A DNA stretch of 64,000 nt from CALZJC01 sp963781065 (lineage in GTDB: Bacteria; Acidobacteriota; Thermoanaerobaculia; Multivoradales; JAHEKO01). The translations under genes were made by a program, and so were the position numbers. Within the stretch, counting starts at the first letter, position 1; the number at the start of each line of letters is the position of its first letter. The notes under the pieces are model-generated. The model had not been told where the DNA came from. It ran no database searches and worked only from the letters and a program-made list of their open reading frames with translations. Shown here in pieces: positions 51,482-59,064 of this stretch. The stretch covers positions 372,001-436,000 of the forward strand of contig CAWAET010000005.1 of assembly GCA_963781065.1 (NCBI GenBank). The letters are read 5' to 3'.

Positions 51482-52728
51482 CCCGCCGCCCCGGCGCCGG
51501 CTTCGATGACCAGCGCGCAACAGCCGCCCTCGAGCCCGAGGGCCGTCACCAGCCCGCAGCCGGGCTCGACCGGCGTGCTCGCTGCCGTTACCCCGCCGAG
51601 CGGGAAGCCCTCGTCCGTGCTCGTCAGGCCGGCCGTGCCGGGCAGCAGGCCCATGCCGAGCGACTCGATCAGCGACACCGCCTGAAGCGCCCCCGAGGCG
51701 CCCAGGGTGTCGCCGAGCATCGCCTTGACGGCGACCACGGGCAGCCGCGCCGCCGCCTCGCCCAGCGCCAGGGCGAGCCCGGCCGCTTCGACACGGTCTC
51801 CCCGGGGGTCGCCGCACGCCGAGGCGCTGACGCAGCGCAGCTGCGCCGGCCGGCGGTCCGAGAGCTCGAGGGCGATCTCGACGGCGCGCGCCAGAGCGGC
51901 CGCCGCCCGCTCGTCGTCCCGGCCGCGGGAATCGTCGAAGGCGTCGCCGTGGCCGCGGATCTCGGCCAGCACCGTGGCGCCGCGGGCCGCCGCCGCCGCG
52001 GCGTCCTCGAGCATCAGGAAGGCACCCGCCTCGCCCAGGGCCCGGCCGCTGCGGCGGGCGTCGAACGGCGCCGCCGGGGGCGCGTCGCCGTCGCCGGGGT
52101 CGTACAGCAGCCCGGCGCGATAGAAGCCGTAGGAGGATTCGAAGCAGAGCTCCTCGACGCCGCCCGCCAGCAGGCGGCTCGCCCGGCCGCTGCGGATGAG
52201 GTCGCTGGCGTAGGCGATGGCCTGGGCCCCCGACACCGGCCCGCCGGAGATCGTGGCGTTGATGCCCCACAAGTCGTGCCAGATCGCCGTCTGCCCGGCG
52301 GCGGCGTTGATGACGCTGTTGGCGAACTCCATCGGCTTGGCGTAGTTGGGCCCCGCCTCCTGGGCGCGCCGGTCGAAGTGCGAGATCGTGTGCACGCTGC
52401 CGAACATGGTCCCCGCCACCAGGCCCACCTCGGTCGCCTCGAGCAGCTCCGCCGTCCAGCCGGCGGCCTCGAGGGCGAGCCCGGCGGCGGCCACCGACAG
52501 CCTGCCGGTCCGGTCCAGGGGCCGCAGATTGCCGCCGCCGAGATAGGTGCGGGGATCGAATTCGACCCGCCCGGCGAGCAGCGCCGGCATGCCCTCCGCC
52601 TCCTCCCAGACGACCGGCACCAGGCCGCTGCGGCCCGCGCAGAGGGCATCGTGCAGCGCTCGTGGCGAGTCGCCGAGGGCGCTGAGCACGCCCATGCCGG
52701 TGACCACGACGCGCGGCCCGTCGCTCAA
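51478..52728 (-). CDS. Ketosynthase-like protein lacking the catalytic triad (chain-length-factor-like)
   Basis: A 416-residue thiolase-fold protein of the FabF type: RVVVTGMGVLSALGDSPRAL, VGLVAGTMFGS, RALGEAGAFLMLED. The nucleophile position, normally TACAAS, reads ISGGPVSGAQ with no Cys. The first His motif (SAHGTGT) reads SACGDPRG, and the second (GHTMGA) reads GDTLGA. All three catalytic residues are thus replaced, as in KS-beta/chain-length factors of type II systems, although those usually have Gln. It lies directly after an intact ketosynthase, fitting a heterodimer. Confidence 0.85.
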   Translation of the reverse strand: MSDGPRVVVTGMGVLSALGDSPRALHDALCAGRSGLVPVVWEEAEGMPALLAGRVEFDPRTYLGGGNLRPLDRTGRLSVAAAGLALEAAGWTAELLEATEVGLVAGTMFGSVHTISHFDRRAQEAGPNYAKPMEFANSVINAAAGQTAIWHDLWGINATISGGPVSGAQAIAYASDLIRSGRASRLLAGGVEELCFESSYGFYRAGLLYDPGDGDAPPAAPFDARRSGRALGEAGAFLMLEDAAAAAARGATVLAEIRGHGDAFDDSRGRDDERAAAALARAVEIALELSDRRPAQLRCVSASACGDPRGDRVEAAGLALALGEAAARLPVVAVKAMLGDTLGASGALQAVSLIESLGMGLLPGTAGLTSTDEGFPLGGVTAASTPVEPGCGLVTALGLEGGCCALVIEAGAGAAG

Positions 52729-52741
52729 GGCTGCGCCCTCT

Positions 52742-53962
52742 TCAGCATTGGGCCCTCTTGAGCATCAGGGAGGCGTCGTTGCCGCCAAAGGCGTAGGCGT
52801 TGCTCATCGCCACGTCGACGGTGTGCTCGCGGCAGGCGTTGGCAACGTAGTCCAGATCGCACAGCGGGTCCGGCTCGACCAGGTTCATGGTCGGCGGGAT
52901 CTTGCCGGTGGCGATCGCCATGGCGCAGACCGCCGCCTCGATCGCCGACGCGGCGCCCATGGTGTGGCCGATCATCGACTTGATCGAGCTCATCGGGACG
53001 CCGTAGGCGGCCTCGCCAAAGACGCGCTTGACGGCGGCCGTCTCGATGCGGTCGTTGGTGTCGGTGCCGGTGCCGTGGGCGCTGATGTAGGACACCTGGC
53101 CGGGCTCGAGCCCGCTCTGGGCCAGCGCCTGCCGCATCGCCCGGACGGCGCCGTCGCCCTCGGGGTGCGCCGCCGTCATGTGATGGGCGTCGCAGGAGAG
53201 CCCGCAGCCCGCCACCTCGGCGTAGATCCGCGCGCCGCGAGCGCGGGCGCGCTCGAGCGGCTCGAGCACCAGCATCCCCGCCCCCTCGCCCGGGATCATG
53301 CCCTGGCGATCGACGTCGAACGGCTGGCAGCGCTCCGGGGCGATGGCGCCGAGACGCGCGAACCCGGTGTAGGTGATGCGCGAGAAGCAGTCGGCGCCGC
53401 CGGCCAGCATCAGCTCGACCCGCCCCAGCCGCAGCAGGTCGAAGGCGTGGCCGATGGCGTAGTTGCCCGCCGCGCAGGCGGTGGGGATCATGATGTTGGG
53501 CCCGCGCAGGCCGAGCTCGCAGGCAATGTGCTCCGAGATCCGGTGGCACGGGTAGCGGGCGATGAAGTCGCCGGCGGCGCGCGCCGCCTCGCCGGCCAGC
53601 AGATGATCGTTGAGCGCCTCGACCTCCCGCGGCTCGCCCGAGGTGGTGCCCATGGCCACCCCGGAGCGGTCGGGCTCGATCGCCGCGGGCTCGATCCCGG
53701 CGTCCCGCAGCGCCATCCGGGCGGCGGCCACCGCCAGCTGCGAGGCGCGCCCCAGCGCCGCGGGGTCGAGCACCTCGATATGCTCCTCGGGCCGGAAGCC
53801 CCGCACCTCGGCGCCGACCCGGACCGTGTGCCGGCTGGTGTCGAACGACTCGACGGGCCGGAAGCCGCTCTTGCCGGCGAGCAGCGCCGCCCAGGACTCC
53901 TCCAGCCCGACGCCCACCGGCGTCACCAAGCCGAGACCGGTGACAACGACGCGGTGCGGCAC
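52742..53962 (-). CDS. Beta-ketoacyl-ACP synthase, FabF-like, catalytically complete
   Basis: A 406-residue condensing enzyme: RVVVTGLGLVTPVGVGLEESW, the nucleophile in IPTACAAGNYAIGHA, His motifs SAHGTGTDTND and SIKSMIGHTMGAASA with the conserved Lys, and the Gly-rich end NAYAFGGNDASLML. The start is GTG at 53962, three bases after the ACP stop. Together with the dead partner and ACP it forms a minimal type II polyketide or fatty-acid set; no ketoreductase or dehydratase lies in the operon, so it may borrow them from fatty-acid synthesis. Confidence 0.92.
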   Translation of the reverse strand: MPHRVVVTGLGLVTPVGVGLEESWAALLAGKSGFRPVESFDTSRHTVRVGAEVRGFRPEEHIEVLDPAALGRASQLAVAAARMALRDAGIEPAAIEPDRSGVAMGTTSGEPREVEALNDHLLAGEAARAAGDFIARYPCHRISEHIACELGLRGPNIMIPTACAAGNYAIGHAFDLLRLGRVELMLAGGADCFSRITYTGFARLGAIAPERCQPFDVDRQGMIPGEGAGMLVLEPLERARARGARIYAEVAGCGLSCDAHHMTAAHPEGDGAVRAMRQALAQSGLEPGQVSYISAHGTGTDTNDRIETAAVKRVFGEAAYGVPMSSIKSMIGHTMGAASAIEAAVCAMAIATGKIPPTMNLVEPDPLCDLDYVANACREHTVDVAMSNAYAFGGNDASLMLKRAQC

Positions 53963-53965
53963 GCG

Positions 53966-54286
53966 TCAGCCCGCCTTGTCCGCCGTCGCCTCGGCCGCCG
54001 TCGCCTCGGTGGCCGTGGGCTCGGTGGCCGTGGCCGTCGCCTTGGCCGCCTGCGTCTGCACCACCAGCTCGACCGCGTCCTCGACCGAGCGCAGCTCCTT
54101 GAGCCGCTCGTCGGACACCCCGAGCTTGAACAGATAGTCGATGTCGACCCCGATCTCCAGCAGTGACAGCGAGTCGAGAGCGAGGTCCTCGACAAATTTC
54201 GCCTGGTCGCCTATCCCCTCCGGATCCAGATTCGCGACGTCGGCGATGATCTCCTTGATCTTGGTCCTGATCTCCGAAACTTCCAT
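53966..54286 (-). CDS. Acyl carrier protein with Ala/Thr-rich tail, first gene of the operon
   Basis: A 106-residue protein. Residues 1-80 are a standard ACP: helical IRTKIKEIIADVANLDP and the phosphopantetheine site LALDSLSLLEIGVDID (Ser of DSL). Its hydrophobic-acidic pattern is typical of pathway-specific ACPs. The last 26 residues (ATATATEPTATEATAAEA) are a low-complexity tail not found in FabD-system ACPs. AGGGAGG lies eight bases before the ATG. It carries the growing chain for the ketosynthase pair that follows. Confidence 0.9.
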   Translation of the reverse strand: MEVSEIRTKIKEIIADVANLDPEGIGDQAKFVEDLALDSLSLLEIGVDIDYLFKLGVSDERLKELRSVEDAVELVVQTQAAKATATATEPTATEATAAEATADKAG

Positions 54287-54346
54287 CCCATCCCTCCCTG
54301 GAGCAACGGCTTGGCCCGCCCGGGCACTCGGCTCCCTTGAGAGGCG

Positions 54347-54376
54347 AGTATGCAGCAACCACCCCGGACAGACCAA
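54347..54376 (-). promoter_or_regulatory. Probable promoter of the 18-kb operon
   Basis: On the minus strand, TTGGTC (54376-54371), an 18-base spacer and CATACT (54352-54347) lie about 60 bases before the ACP start. It is the only good match in the 121-base gap to the divergent DUF1702-like gene. Confidence 0.5.
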
Positions 54377-54395
54377 GCTCTGGGCCCCCGCAGGG

Positions 54396-54407
54396 TATCC
54401 TGCGCGG
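54396..54407 (+). promoter_or_regulatory. -10 box implying leaderless mRNA for the DUF1702-like gene
   Basis: TATCCT at 54396-54401 ends six bases before GTG at 54408, and no ribosome site is visible. It is divergent from the operon promoter, so one regulator could control both sides. Confidence 0.45.
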
Positions 54408-55346
54408 GTGAAACGGTCCGCCGGGCGGCCCACCCGATTGGAGGAGCCCGTCAGCCCCTGGGCCGGCTGGCTTCACAAGACCCTGGCGCTCGGCACCGTG
54501 GCTCGCCGCAGCGGCGCCCATCTGCCGCCCGAGGCCTACGCCGCCCGGGTCCGCGCCCTGGCCGGCGAGGCCGCCCGCGCATCCTCGCTGCGGCGCCGGA
54601 TCTGGACCCTGTGGCGGATCGAGGGCCTCACCTTCGCCTGCGCCGACCGACTGGGGGACGCTCTGCGGCTGCACCAGACCGACCTGCCGCTCGAGGCCGG
54701 CCCGCCCGCGGCCTGCGGCCTGTCGATGGCGGCGGTGCTCGAGACCGGATTCGACGCCCCCAGGCTGACCGGTCTGCTCACCGAGCGGGCCGATCCCCGC
54801 TTCGTCGACTTCGCCTTCGAGACCCTGGGCCTGATGCTGGCCGCCTACGAGCCGGACTTCTTCGGGCGCCTGAGCGCCGCCCTGGGCCGGCTGGGAATCC
54901 TGCGCCGCTACCACCTGCCGGCACCCGACCCGGCGGCCTTCCTGGCCGCGCTGCCCGACGAATACCGGCGCTACGCCGCCCACGGCTTCGGCCGGCTCAT
55001 GTACTTCAAGCGCCACAGCCTCAGATCCGTCGCCTCGTCGCTCGCCAAGCGCCCCCACGTGCAGTCGACCCCGGCGCTCAAGGGCGCCCTGGCCGCCTAT
55101 GTGCTCGTCAACGGCGGCCAGCTGTCGCGCATCCTGGCGCTGGCCGACCAGGACCTGCCCGCCGATCTCGCCGAGACCATCCGCGGCGGCCTGCACAACG
55201 TCGTCAAGCTGCTCGCCTGGTCCTTGCCCGGCTGTCTCGACGGGGTCACCGCCCCGGGTCCCCGCGGCGCCGCCCTGTTCGAGTCGGCCCTCTCCGAGGC
55301 GAGCCACCAGCGCCTCCACGGTGAGGGGCCGGAGCTGCGGCCGTGA
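54408..55346 (+). CDS. DUF1702-like protein, copy 2
   Basis: A 312-residue helical protein. The N-terminal half has GWLHKTLALGTVARR and LWRIEGLTFACADRLGDALRL. The C-terminal half has YAAHGFGRLMYFKRHSLRSV and LAAYVLVNGGQLSRIL, aligning with HGLGRGLYF and TTLVNLRAPEIL of the 40313 gene. Both resemble DUF1702 only at the level of these motifs. The start is a GTG with no Shine-Dalgarno; alternative upstream starts would run into the promoter. It is divergent from the biosynthetic operon, so it is probably part of the same system. Confidence 0.5.
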   Translation: MKRSAGRPTRLEEPVSPWAGWLHKTLALGTVARRSGAHLPPEAYAARVRALAGEAARASSLRRRIWTLWRIEGLTFACADRLGDALRLHQTDLPLEAGPPAACGLSMAAVLETGFDAPRLTGLLTERADPRFVDFAFETLGLMLAAYEPDFFGRLSAALGRLGILRRYHLPAPDPAAFLAALPDEYRRYAAHGFGRLMYFKRHSLRSVASSLAKRPHVQSTPALKGALAAYVLVNGGQLSRILALADQDLPADLAETIRGGLHNVVKLLAWSLPGCLDGVTAPGPRGAALFESALSEASHQRLHGEGPELRP

Positions 55347-55448
55347 ATCACCTGCCCGGGGCCTCGAAGCACCACCCCGCGCGCCGGCCCTCGATCTTCA
55401 GGACTCCCGACCGACCGCAGCCGCTACACTGATCTCGCGGAGGATCCG

Positions 55449-55661
55449 ATGACCTGGCTCGACAATCTCCCCTGGACCATCCTCATCCTCGCCTGCCTGA
55501 CCCTCGGCCTGGCCCCGTTCGCCCCGCCGCACATCTGGGAGAAGCTCCAGATGCTGGCCCAGGGACGGCTGGTGCGACCGATCGACTGGTTCGACCTGCT
55601 CTTCCACGCCGCGCCCTGGATCCTGCTGCTGGCCAAGGGCATCCGGGCGCTGGCCCGCTAG
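55449..55661 (+). CDS. Small two-helix membrane protein
   Basis: A 70-residue protein with hydrophobic segments at about 7-26 and 49-63. The pattern LPWTILILACLTLGLAPFAP, then HIWEKLQMLAQGRL and PIDWFDLLFHAAPWILLLAKG is one I recognise from short conserved bacterial proteins labelled 'RND transporter', a name that is not supported by their size. GGAGG lies six bases before ATG, and TACACT (55425-55430) gives a leader of about 12 bases. Function unknown. Confidence 0.7.
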   Translation: MTWLDNLPWTILILACLTLGLAPFAPPHIWEKLQMLAQGRLVRPIDWFDLLFHAAPWILLLAKGIRALAR

Positions 55662-55689
55662 CCGCGCCCAGAGAGCCGCGGACGGGCTG

Positions 55690-56362
55690 CTAGCGGCTCA
55701 CGGGGCCGGCGGCCGGCGCCTCCTCCTCGACGACGGTCAAGGTGTGGTTCAGAGCGATCGGGGCCGCCACCCGCTGACGAATGCCGGAGGGCCAGACCAC
55801 CTCCACCGAGTCGATCTCGGCGGCCTCGCCGAGGCCGAAGTAGAGCGGCATGTCGCTGTGGGAGAGGTAGCCGCTCGTGCCGTCCTTGACCTGCAGGTAG
55901 CTCTTGCCGCCGGCGGTGACCACCACGCGGGCGCCGAAGCCCGAGCGGTTCGAGCTCTTGCCCACCAGGTCGACCGTCAGATAGCGGATCTGCTTGACCT
56001 CGGTCAGATTGCTGACCAGCACCAGGGGCGGGGCGTTGAACTCGTTGGTGACGATGTCCAGGTCGCCGTCCTGGTCGAGATCGAAGATCGCCGAGGAGCG
56101 GCTGCCGAGGGCGCCGAGGATGGTCAGGCAGCCGGTCCGGTCCTTGCAGTCCCGGTGCTCCGAATCCGCGCCCGAGCAGTCGACGTCGAACCATGGCTTG
56201 GCGGTTCCCGCCCGGCGCGGCTCGACGCCCAGCTGGAACACCGCGTCCACGAACACCTTGCCGTCCTGGTTCAGCAGCAGGCTGTTGACGCCGTAGCGCC
56301 AGGGGTAGTTCATGCTGGCGGCGATGAAGACGTCGAGAAAGCCGTCGGCGTTCAGGTCGCCC
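55690..56362 (-). pseudogene. C-terminal fragment of a third CRTAC1-type ASPIC/UnbV protein
   Basis: About 224 residues: the end of an FG-GAP domain (GDLNADGFLDVFIAAS, DLDQDGDLDIVTNEF) and a complete ASPIC/UnbV domain (GKSSNRSGFGARVVVTAGG, VEVVWPSGIRQRV). The coding sequence is cut at about 56362, where unrelated GDP-fucose synthase sequence begins on the opposite strand. A Cys-rich loop (DVDCSGADSEHRDCKDRTGC) between the blades is unlike the operon paralogues. The upstream 400 or more residues are missing. Confidence 0.8.
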
Positions 56363-56638
56363 GATGAGCTTCATCTCAACATTGGGACTGGAGTAGACCT
56401 ATCGATCAGGGAACTGGCAGGGAGCATCGCCGCCGTCGTTGCTCCCGAAGTACGATTGGTTTTCGACCAGACCAAGCCTGACGGAACACCGCGCAAGCTG
56501 CTGGACGTCACCCGTCTTCACGCCCTAGGCTGGCACCACACCACCGCGCTAAGCGCCGGAATCGAGAGCACATACCGCTGGTTCTCAGCCAACTACGAGA
56601 CCGCCCCCGCTAGAGGTTCCGCTAGAGGTTCCCGCTAG
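56363..56638 (+). pseudogene. fcl: C-terminal fragment of GDP-L-fucose synthase
   Basis: About 90 residues matching the end of the NAD-dependent epimerase Fcl: LHLNIGTGVDLSIRELAGSI, VFDQTKPDGTPRKLLDVTRL, LGWHHTTALSAGIESTYRWF. The N-terminal 70% with the Rossmann loop and catalytic Tyr is absent, since the sequence joins the CRTAC1 fragment at 56362. The last residues (APARGSARGSR) are translated REP sequence. It is non-functional as it stands. Confidence 0.8.
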
Positions 56639-56712
56639 AGGTTCCACCCGTTTCGGGGCTCGTCGGTAGCTCTCGGTCCCCCGCCAGAGGTTCCACCCGT
56701 TTCGGGGCTCGG
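56632..56712. repeat. Two REP copies, left side of the transposase
   Basis: CCCGCYAGAGGTTCCACCCG followed by TTTCGGGGCTCG occurs at 56632-56663 and 56681-56712, 49 bases apart. Extra partial CTAGAGGTTCC units lie just before at 56610-56632. Confidence 0.8.
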
Positions 56713-57232
56713 GCCGCTGGCCACACCGGCGGGCTTCGTACTCGCGAGTGCGGTCGAACCAGATGCCGCGAATGGGCCGCCCGTCGAGCAGAGCCTGGGT
56801 CGAGTGTGTCCCGGGCCAGTCGAGGGGACTGCGGACCAAACCCTCTTTGGTGCCCTGCTCGAGGATGTAGCGCAGTCGGGTGACCTGGGCCGCCTCCTCG
56901 TGGCTAACCACGATCGCCGTGTAGCGACGGCCCCAGAAGCGTTCGCGCCAGCCATGAAGGCGCCCGGCCTCCTTGGCCAAGTTGCCGTTCACGAAACCCA
57001 TGAACCGGGCGAGCTCATGGGCGTTGGCGGGTCGCAGCAGCAGGTGGCAGTGATTCGACAGGTAGACGAAAGGGCAGATCCTGACGCGCTACCGGCGCGC
57101 GGCGCGACCGAGAATACCGAGGCTGATCTCGTTGAGGTCTCGGGAAGGGCGCAGCAGGAACCGGCCGTGGAGAGTCCGGCAGGTGACCTCCACGAGGCTG
57201 TCCGGCGGTATGTAGCGCAGAGGACGGGCCAT
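56711..57232 (-). pseudogene. REP-associated tyrosine transposase (RAYT, Y1/IS200-like) with a premature stop
   Basis: The frame starts MARPLRYIPPDSLVEVTCRT and continues RFLLRPSRDLNEI. A TAG at codon 48 (57089-57091) interrupts it between AARR and RVRICPFVYL. The catalytic HUH-type site follows as SNHCHLLLRP, then FMGFVNGNLAKEAGRL and WGRRYTAIVVS, both typical of RAYTs. The C terminus runs into REP sequence. A single base change from TAC to TAG would explain the stop. REPs in opposite orientation flank the gene, as expected for a RAYT and its substrate. Confidence 0.85.
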
Positions 57233-57277
57233 CTCATCTGGGATAGACGAATTCCGCCGGGACGATCTTCGCTTGTC

Positions 57278-57347
57278 GATCTCCCGAAACGGGTGGAACC
57301 TCTATCGGGCGGTCGATCTCCCGAAACGGGTGGAACCTCTATCGGGG
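57278..57347. repeat. Two REP copies, right side of the transposase, inverted
   Basis: GATCTCCCGAAACGGGTGGA followed by ACCTCTATCGGG occurs at 57278-57309 and 57315-57347, the reverse complement of the left REPs. CCCG-AAA-CGGG forms the REP hairpin. Confidence 0.8.
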
Positions 57348-57532
57348 ACCGTACCCGGGCGAGGCCCGAGGGGGAAGGACATTGGGAGAATTGGCTAAAT
57401 GTCCTGTTGGCTTGGGGTTACGGAGGCTCCGCAAGCGCTGTGGACCACTCGTCAGGAGACGTAAGGGCGACGACCCAGCGAACGGACGGCGCCTGGCTCC
57501 CTGCCAGGGCATAGCTCTTTGTCGATACCTTG

Positions 57533-57554
57533 GCCACCCGCACGGGTGGCGACG
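57533..57554 (+). promoter_or_regulatory. Conserved hairpin upstream of riboswitch 1
   Basis: GCCACCC-GCAC-GGGTGGC followed by GACG. A closely similar hairpin with the same 4-base loop length and the same CGACG sequence lies before riboswitch 2 (63628-63648). Confidence 0.55.
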
Positions 57555-57587
57555 GCCCGGCGGTGCCCGGCGTAGCATTCAGCTCTC

Positions 57588-57675
57588 CTGGACAAAGGCA
57601 CGGCCAGGCCAAACCCCTGGCCACGCAAAGCCACGGGTCCGAGCTCCGATCTCCGGACCGCCGAGCTGCCGAAGG
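57588..57675 (+). promoter_or_regulatory. c-di-GMP-I (GEMM) type riboswitch 1
   Basis: The sequence holds the GEMM core in order: ACAAAGGCA, the stem GGCCAGG/CCTGGCC with AAAC, the highly conserved ACGCAAAGCCACGGGTCC, then the second stem GGACCGCCGAGCTGCCGA. It lies about 60 bases before a secreted beta-helix protein. Some GEMM-I members bind cGAMP instead of c-di-GMP; sequence reading alone does not settle which. A possible expression hairpin, ACCGGC-ATGC-AGCCGGT, follows at about 57690. Confidence 0.85.
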
Positions 57676-57736
57676 ACGATGGGGTACCGAACCGGCATGC
57701 AGCCGGTGCGGGAACGGAAGACGGAGGATCTGAGAG

Positions 57737-58705
57737 ATGAGACTGAGCAAGGGGCTGGTCGTTTTCGCAGCGCTGTTCCTGATCGCCGGCGGCGCGAGTG
57801 CCGCGGGCAACTGCACCTTCACAACCGTCGGCAGCACCATGTCCCTGGACGGCGACTGCTGGACCGACGCGACGATCACGATTCCGGACGGCTTCACGCT
57901 GGACGGGAAGGGTCACTACATCGAGGCGGTCGACCCGCCGCTGGGCAACTTCACGGGCGGCGTGGTGGAGGCCGGCGGCGCCACGGCCCACGTGCGTCAG
58001 CTCACCGTGCGTGCCATGGGGCTGGCCAACGTCTGCCAGGGCGGCGCCAATCGGCTGCGCGGCATCCTCTTCGAGGGCGCCAGCGGCAGTATCACGCACA
58101 ACCGGGTCGTGGACATCAACAAGGGCCCCAGCGGCTGTCAGGAGGGCAACGCGATCGAAGTGCGCAACGCGCCGTTCGACGGCAGCCACCCAGGGACCGT
58201 GATGGTCGAGATCGCCCACAACGTCGTGGACCGCTGGCAGAAGACCGGCATCGTCGCCAACGGTGACGTCAACGTGACGGTGCACCACAACAAGGTCTTC
58301 CCCAGCGCCACCCAGGCCAACCTGGCTCCCAACGGGGTGCAGCTTGGCTTCGGCGCCCTGGGCCTGGTGACCTACAACCTGGTCTACGGCAACCAGTGGC
58401 TCGGGCCCAGCAACTTCGCCGGCTCGGCGATCCTGACCGTCTTCACGAGCCCCGTCGAGGTGAGCCGCAACAACGTGCGCGGCAACGCCGACGTCGGCCT
58501 GTTCATCTCGGCCGCCGGCGGGACGTACATCAACAACCGGGTCTTCGATGCCGGCGTGGATGGCCCGCACGGCGACTTCGGGATCGCCGACGTCGTGGGC
58601 GGAAACACGATCAAGAACAACAAGGTGAGGGGCTTCGACGTGCCCTACTTCGGCCCCCCGACTGGAGGCAACAACAAGGCGATTCCGGGACCGTTCAAGT
58701 TCTGA
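57737..58705 (+). CDS. Exported right-handed beta-helix protein under riboswitch control
   Basis: A 322-residue protein with a signal peptide (MRLSKGLVVFAALFLIAGGASA). The mature part is a parallel beta-helix of the pectate-lyase/NosD type with recurring Asn ladders: GSITHNRVVDINKG, VEIAHNVVDRWQKTG, VTVHHNKVFPSAT, VEVSRNNVRGNADVG, GTYINNRVFDAGV, NTIKNNKVRGF. No catalytic residues for polysaccharide lyases are obvious. GGAGG lies ten bases before ATG. Riboswitch control suggests a role in biofilm matrix or surface attachment (inference). Confidence 0.8.
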   Translation: MRLSKGLVVFAALFLIAGGASAAGNCTFTTVGSTMSLDGDCWTDATITIPDGFTLDGKGHYIEAVDPPLGNFTGGVVEAGGATAHVRQLTVRAMGLANVCQGGANRLRGILFEGASGSITHNRVVDINKGPSGCQEGNAIEVRNAPFDGSHPGTVMVEIAHNVVDRWQKTGIVANGDVNVTVHHNKVFPSATQANLAPNGVQLGFGALGLVTYNLVYGNQWLGPSNFAGSAILTVFTSPVEVSRNNVRGNADVGLFISAAGGTYINNRVFDAGVDGPHGDFGIADVVGGNTIKNNKVRGFDVPYFGPPTGGNNKAIPGPFKF

Positions 58706-59064
58706 CGCCGCTGCCGCGAGAAGTCCTGGGACCGGGGGCGGGGCGCAGACTCTTCGCTCGTTGAGTACTGCACCCGCTCCCCCACCCACTGGTCGATTCC
58801 TTGCGCTGGTAGCGCACGGCAAGCGCCCGCTCTCAGCGCGGAGCCAGTCGACGGCCTGTGGCCACTCCGAGGCCCAGGGCCTTGCCCGGCCCTACGCCAA
58901 CCGGAGGGGGAGGAGACCGCGGAGGCGGCGGTGGCCCCGGGCGTGGCCGGGGCCGCGACCGTTAGCCAGGCCCCCTGAAGTCCCTCCGCCCGGGTCAGGC
59001 AGCACGGCCTCGCCGGATCGCGGCCACCAGAAGCGGCGGCCCTGGCTAAAGGCCGGCTCGTCTC
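58706..59064. other. Non-coding gap
   Basis: No credible gene. The stretch is very GC-rich with runs such as GGAGGGGGAGGAGACC and short inverted segments but no clear terminator, repeat family or RNA motif. The two flanking genes converge here. Confidence 0.5.

Noticed and set aside
57089..57091. In-frame TAG in the RAYT transposase as pyrrolysine or programmed readthrough
   Set aside because: It is found in one decaying mobile gene only, there is no paralogous copy with the same codon, and a single TAC to TAG change explains it.
58706..59064. Possible small RNA in the gap
   Set aside because: No promoter, conserved motif or terminator could be identified.
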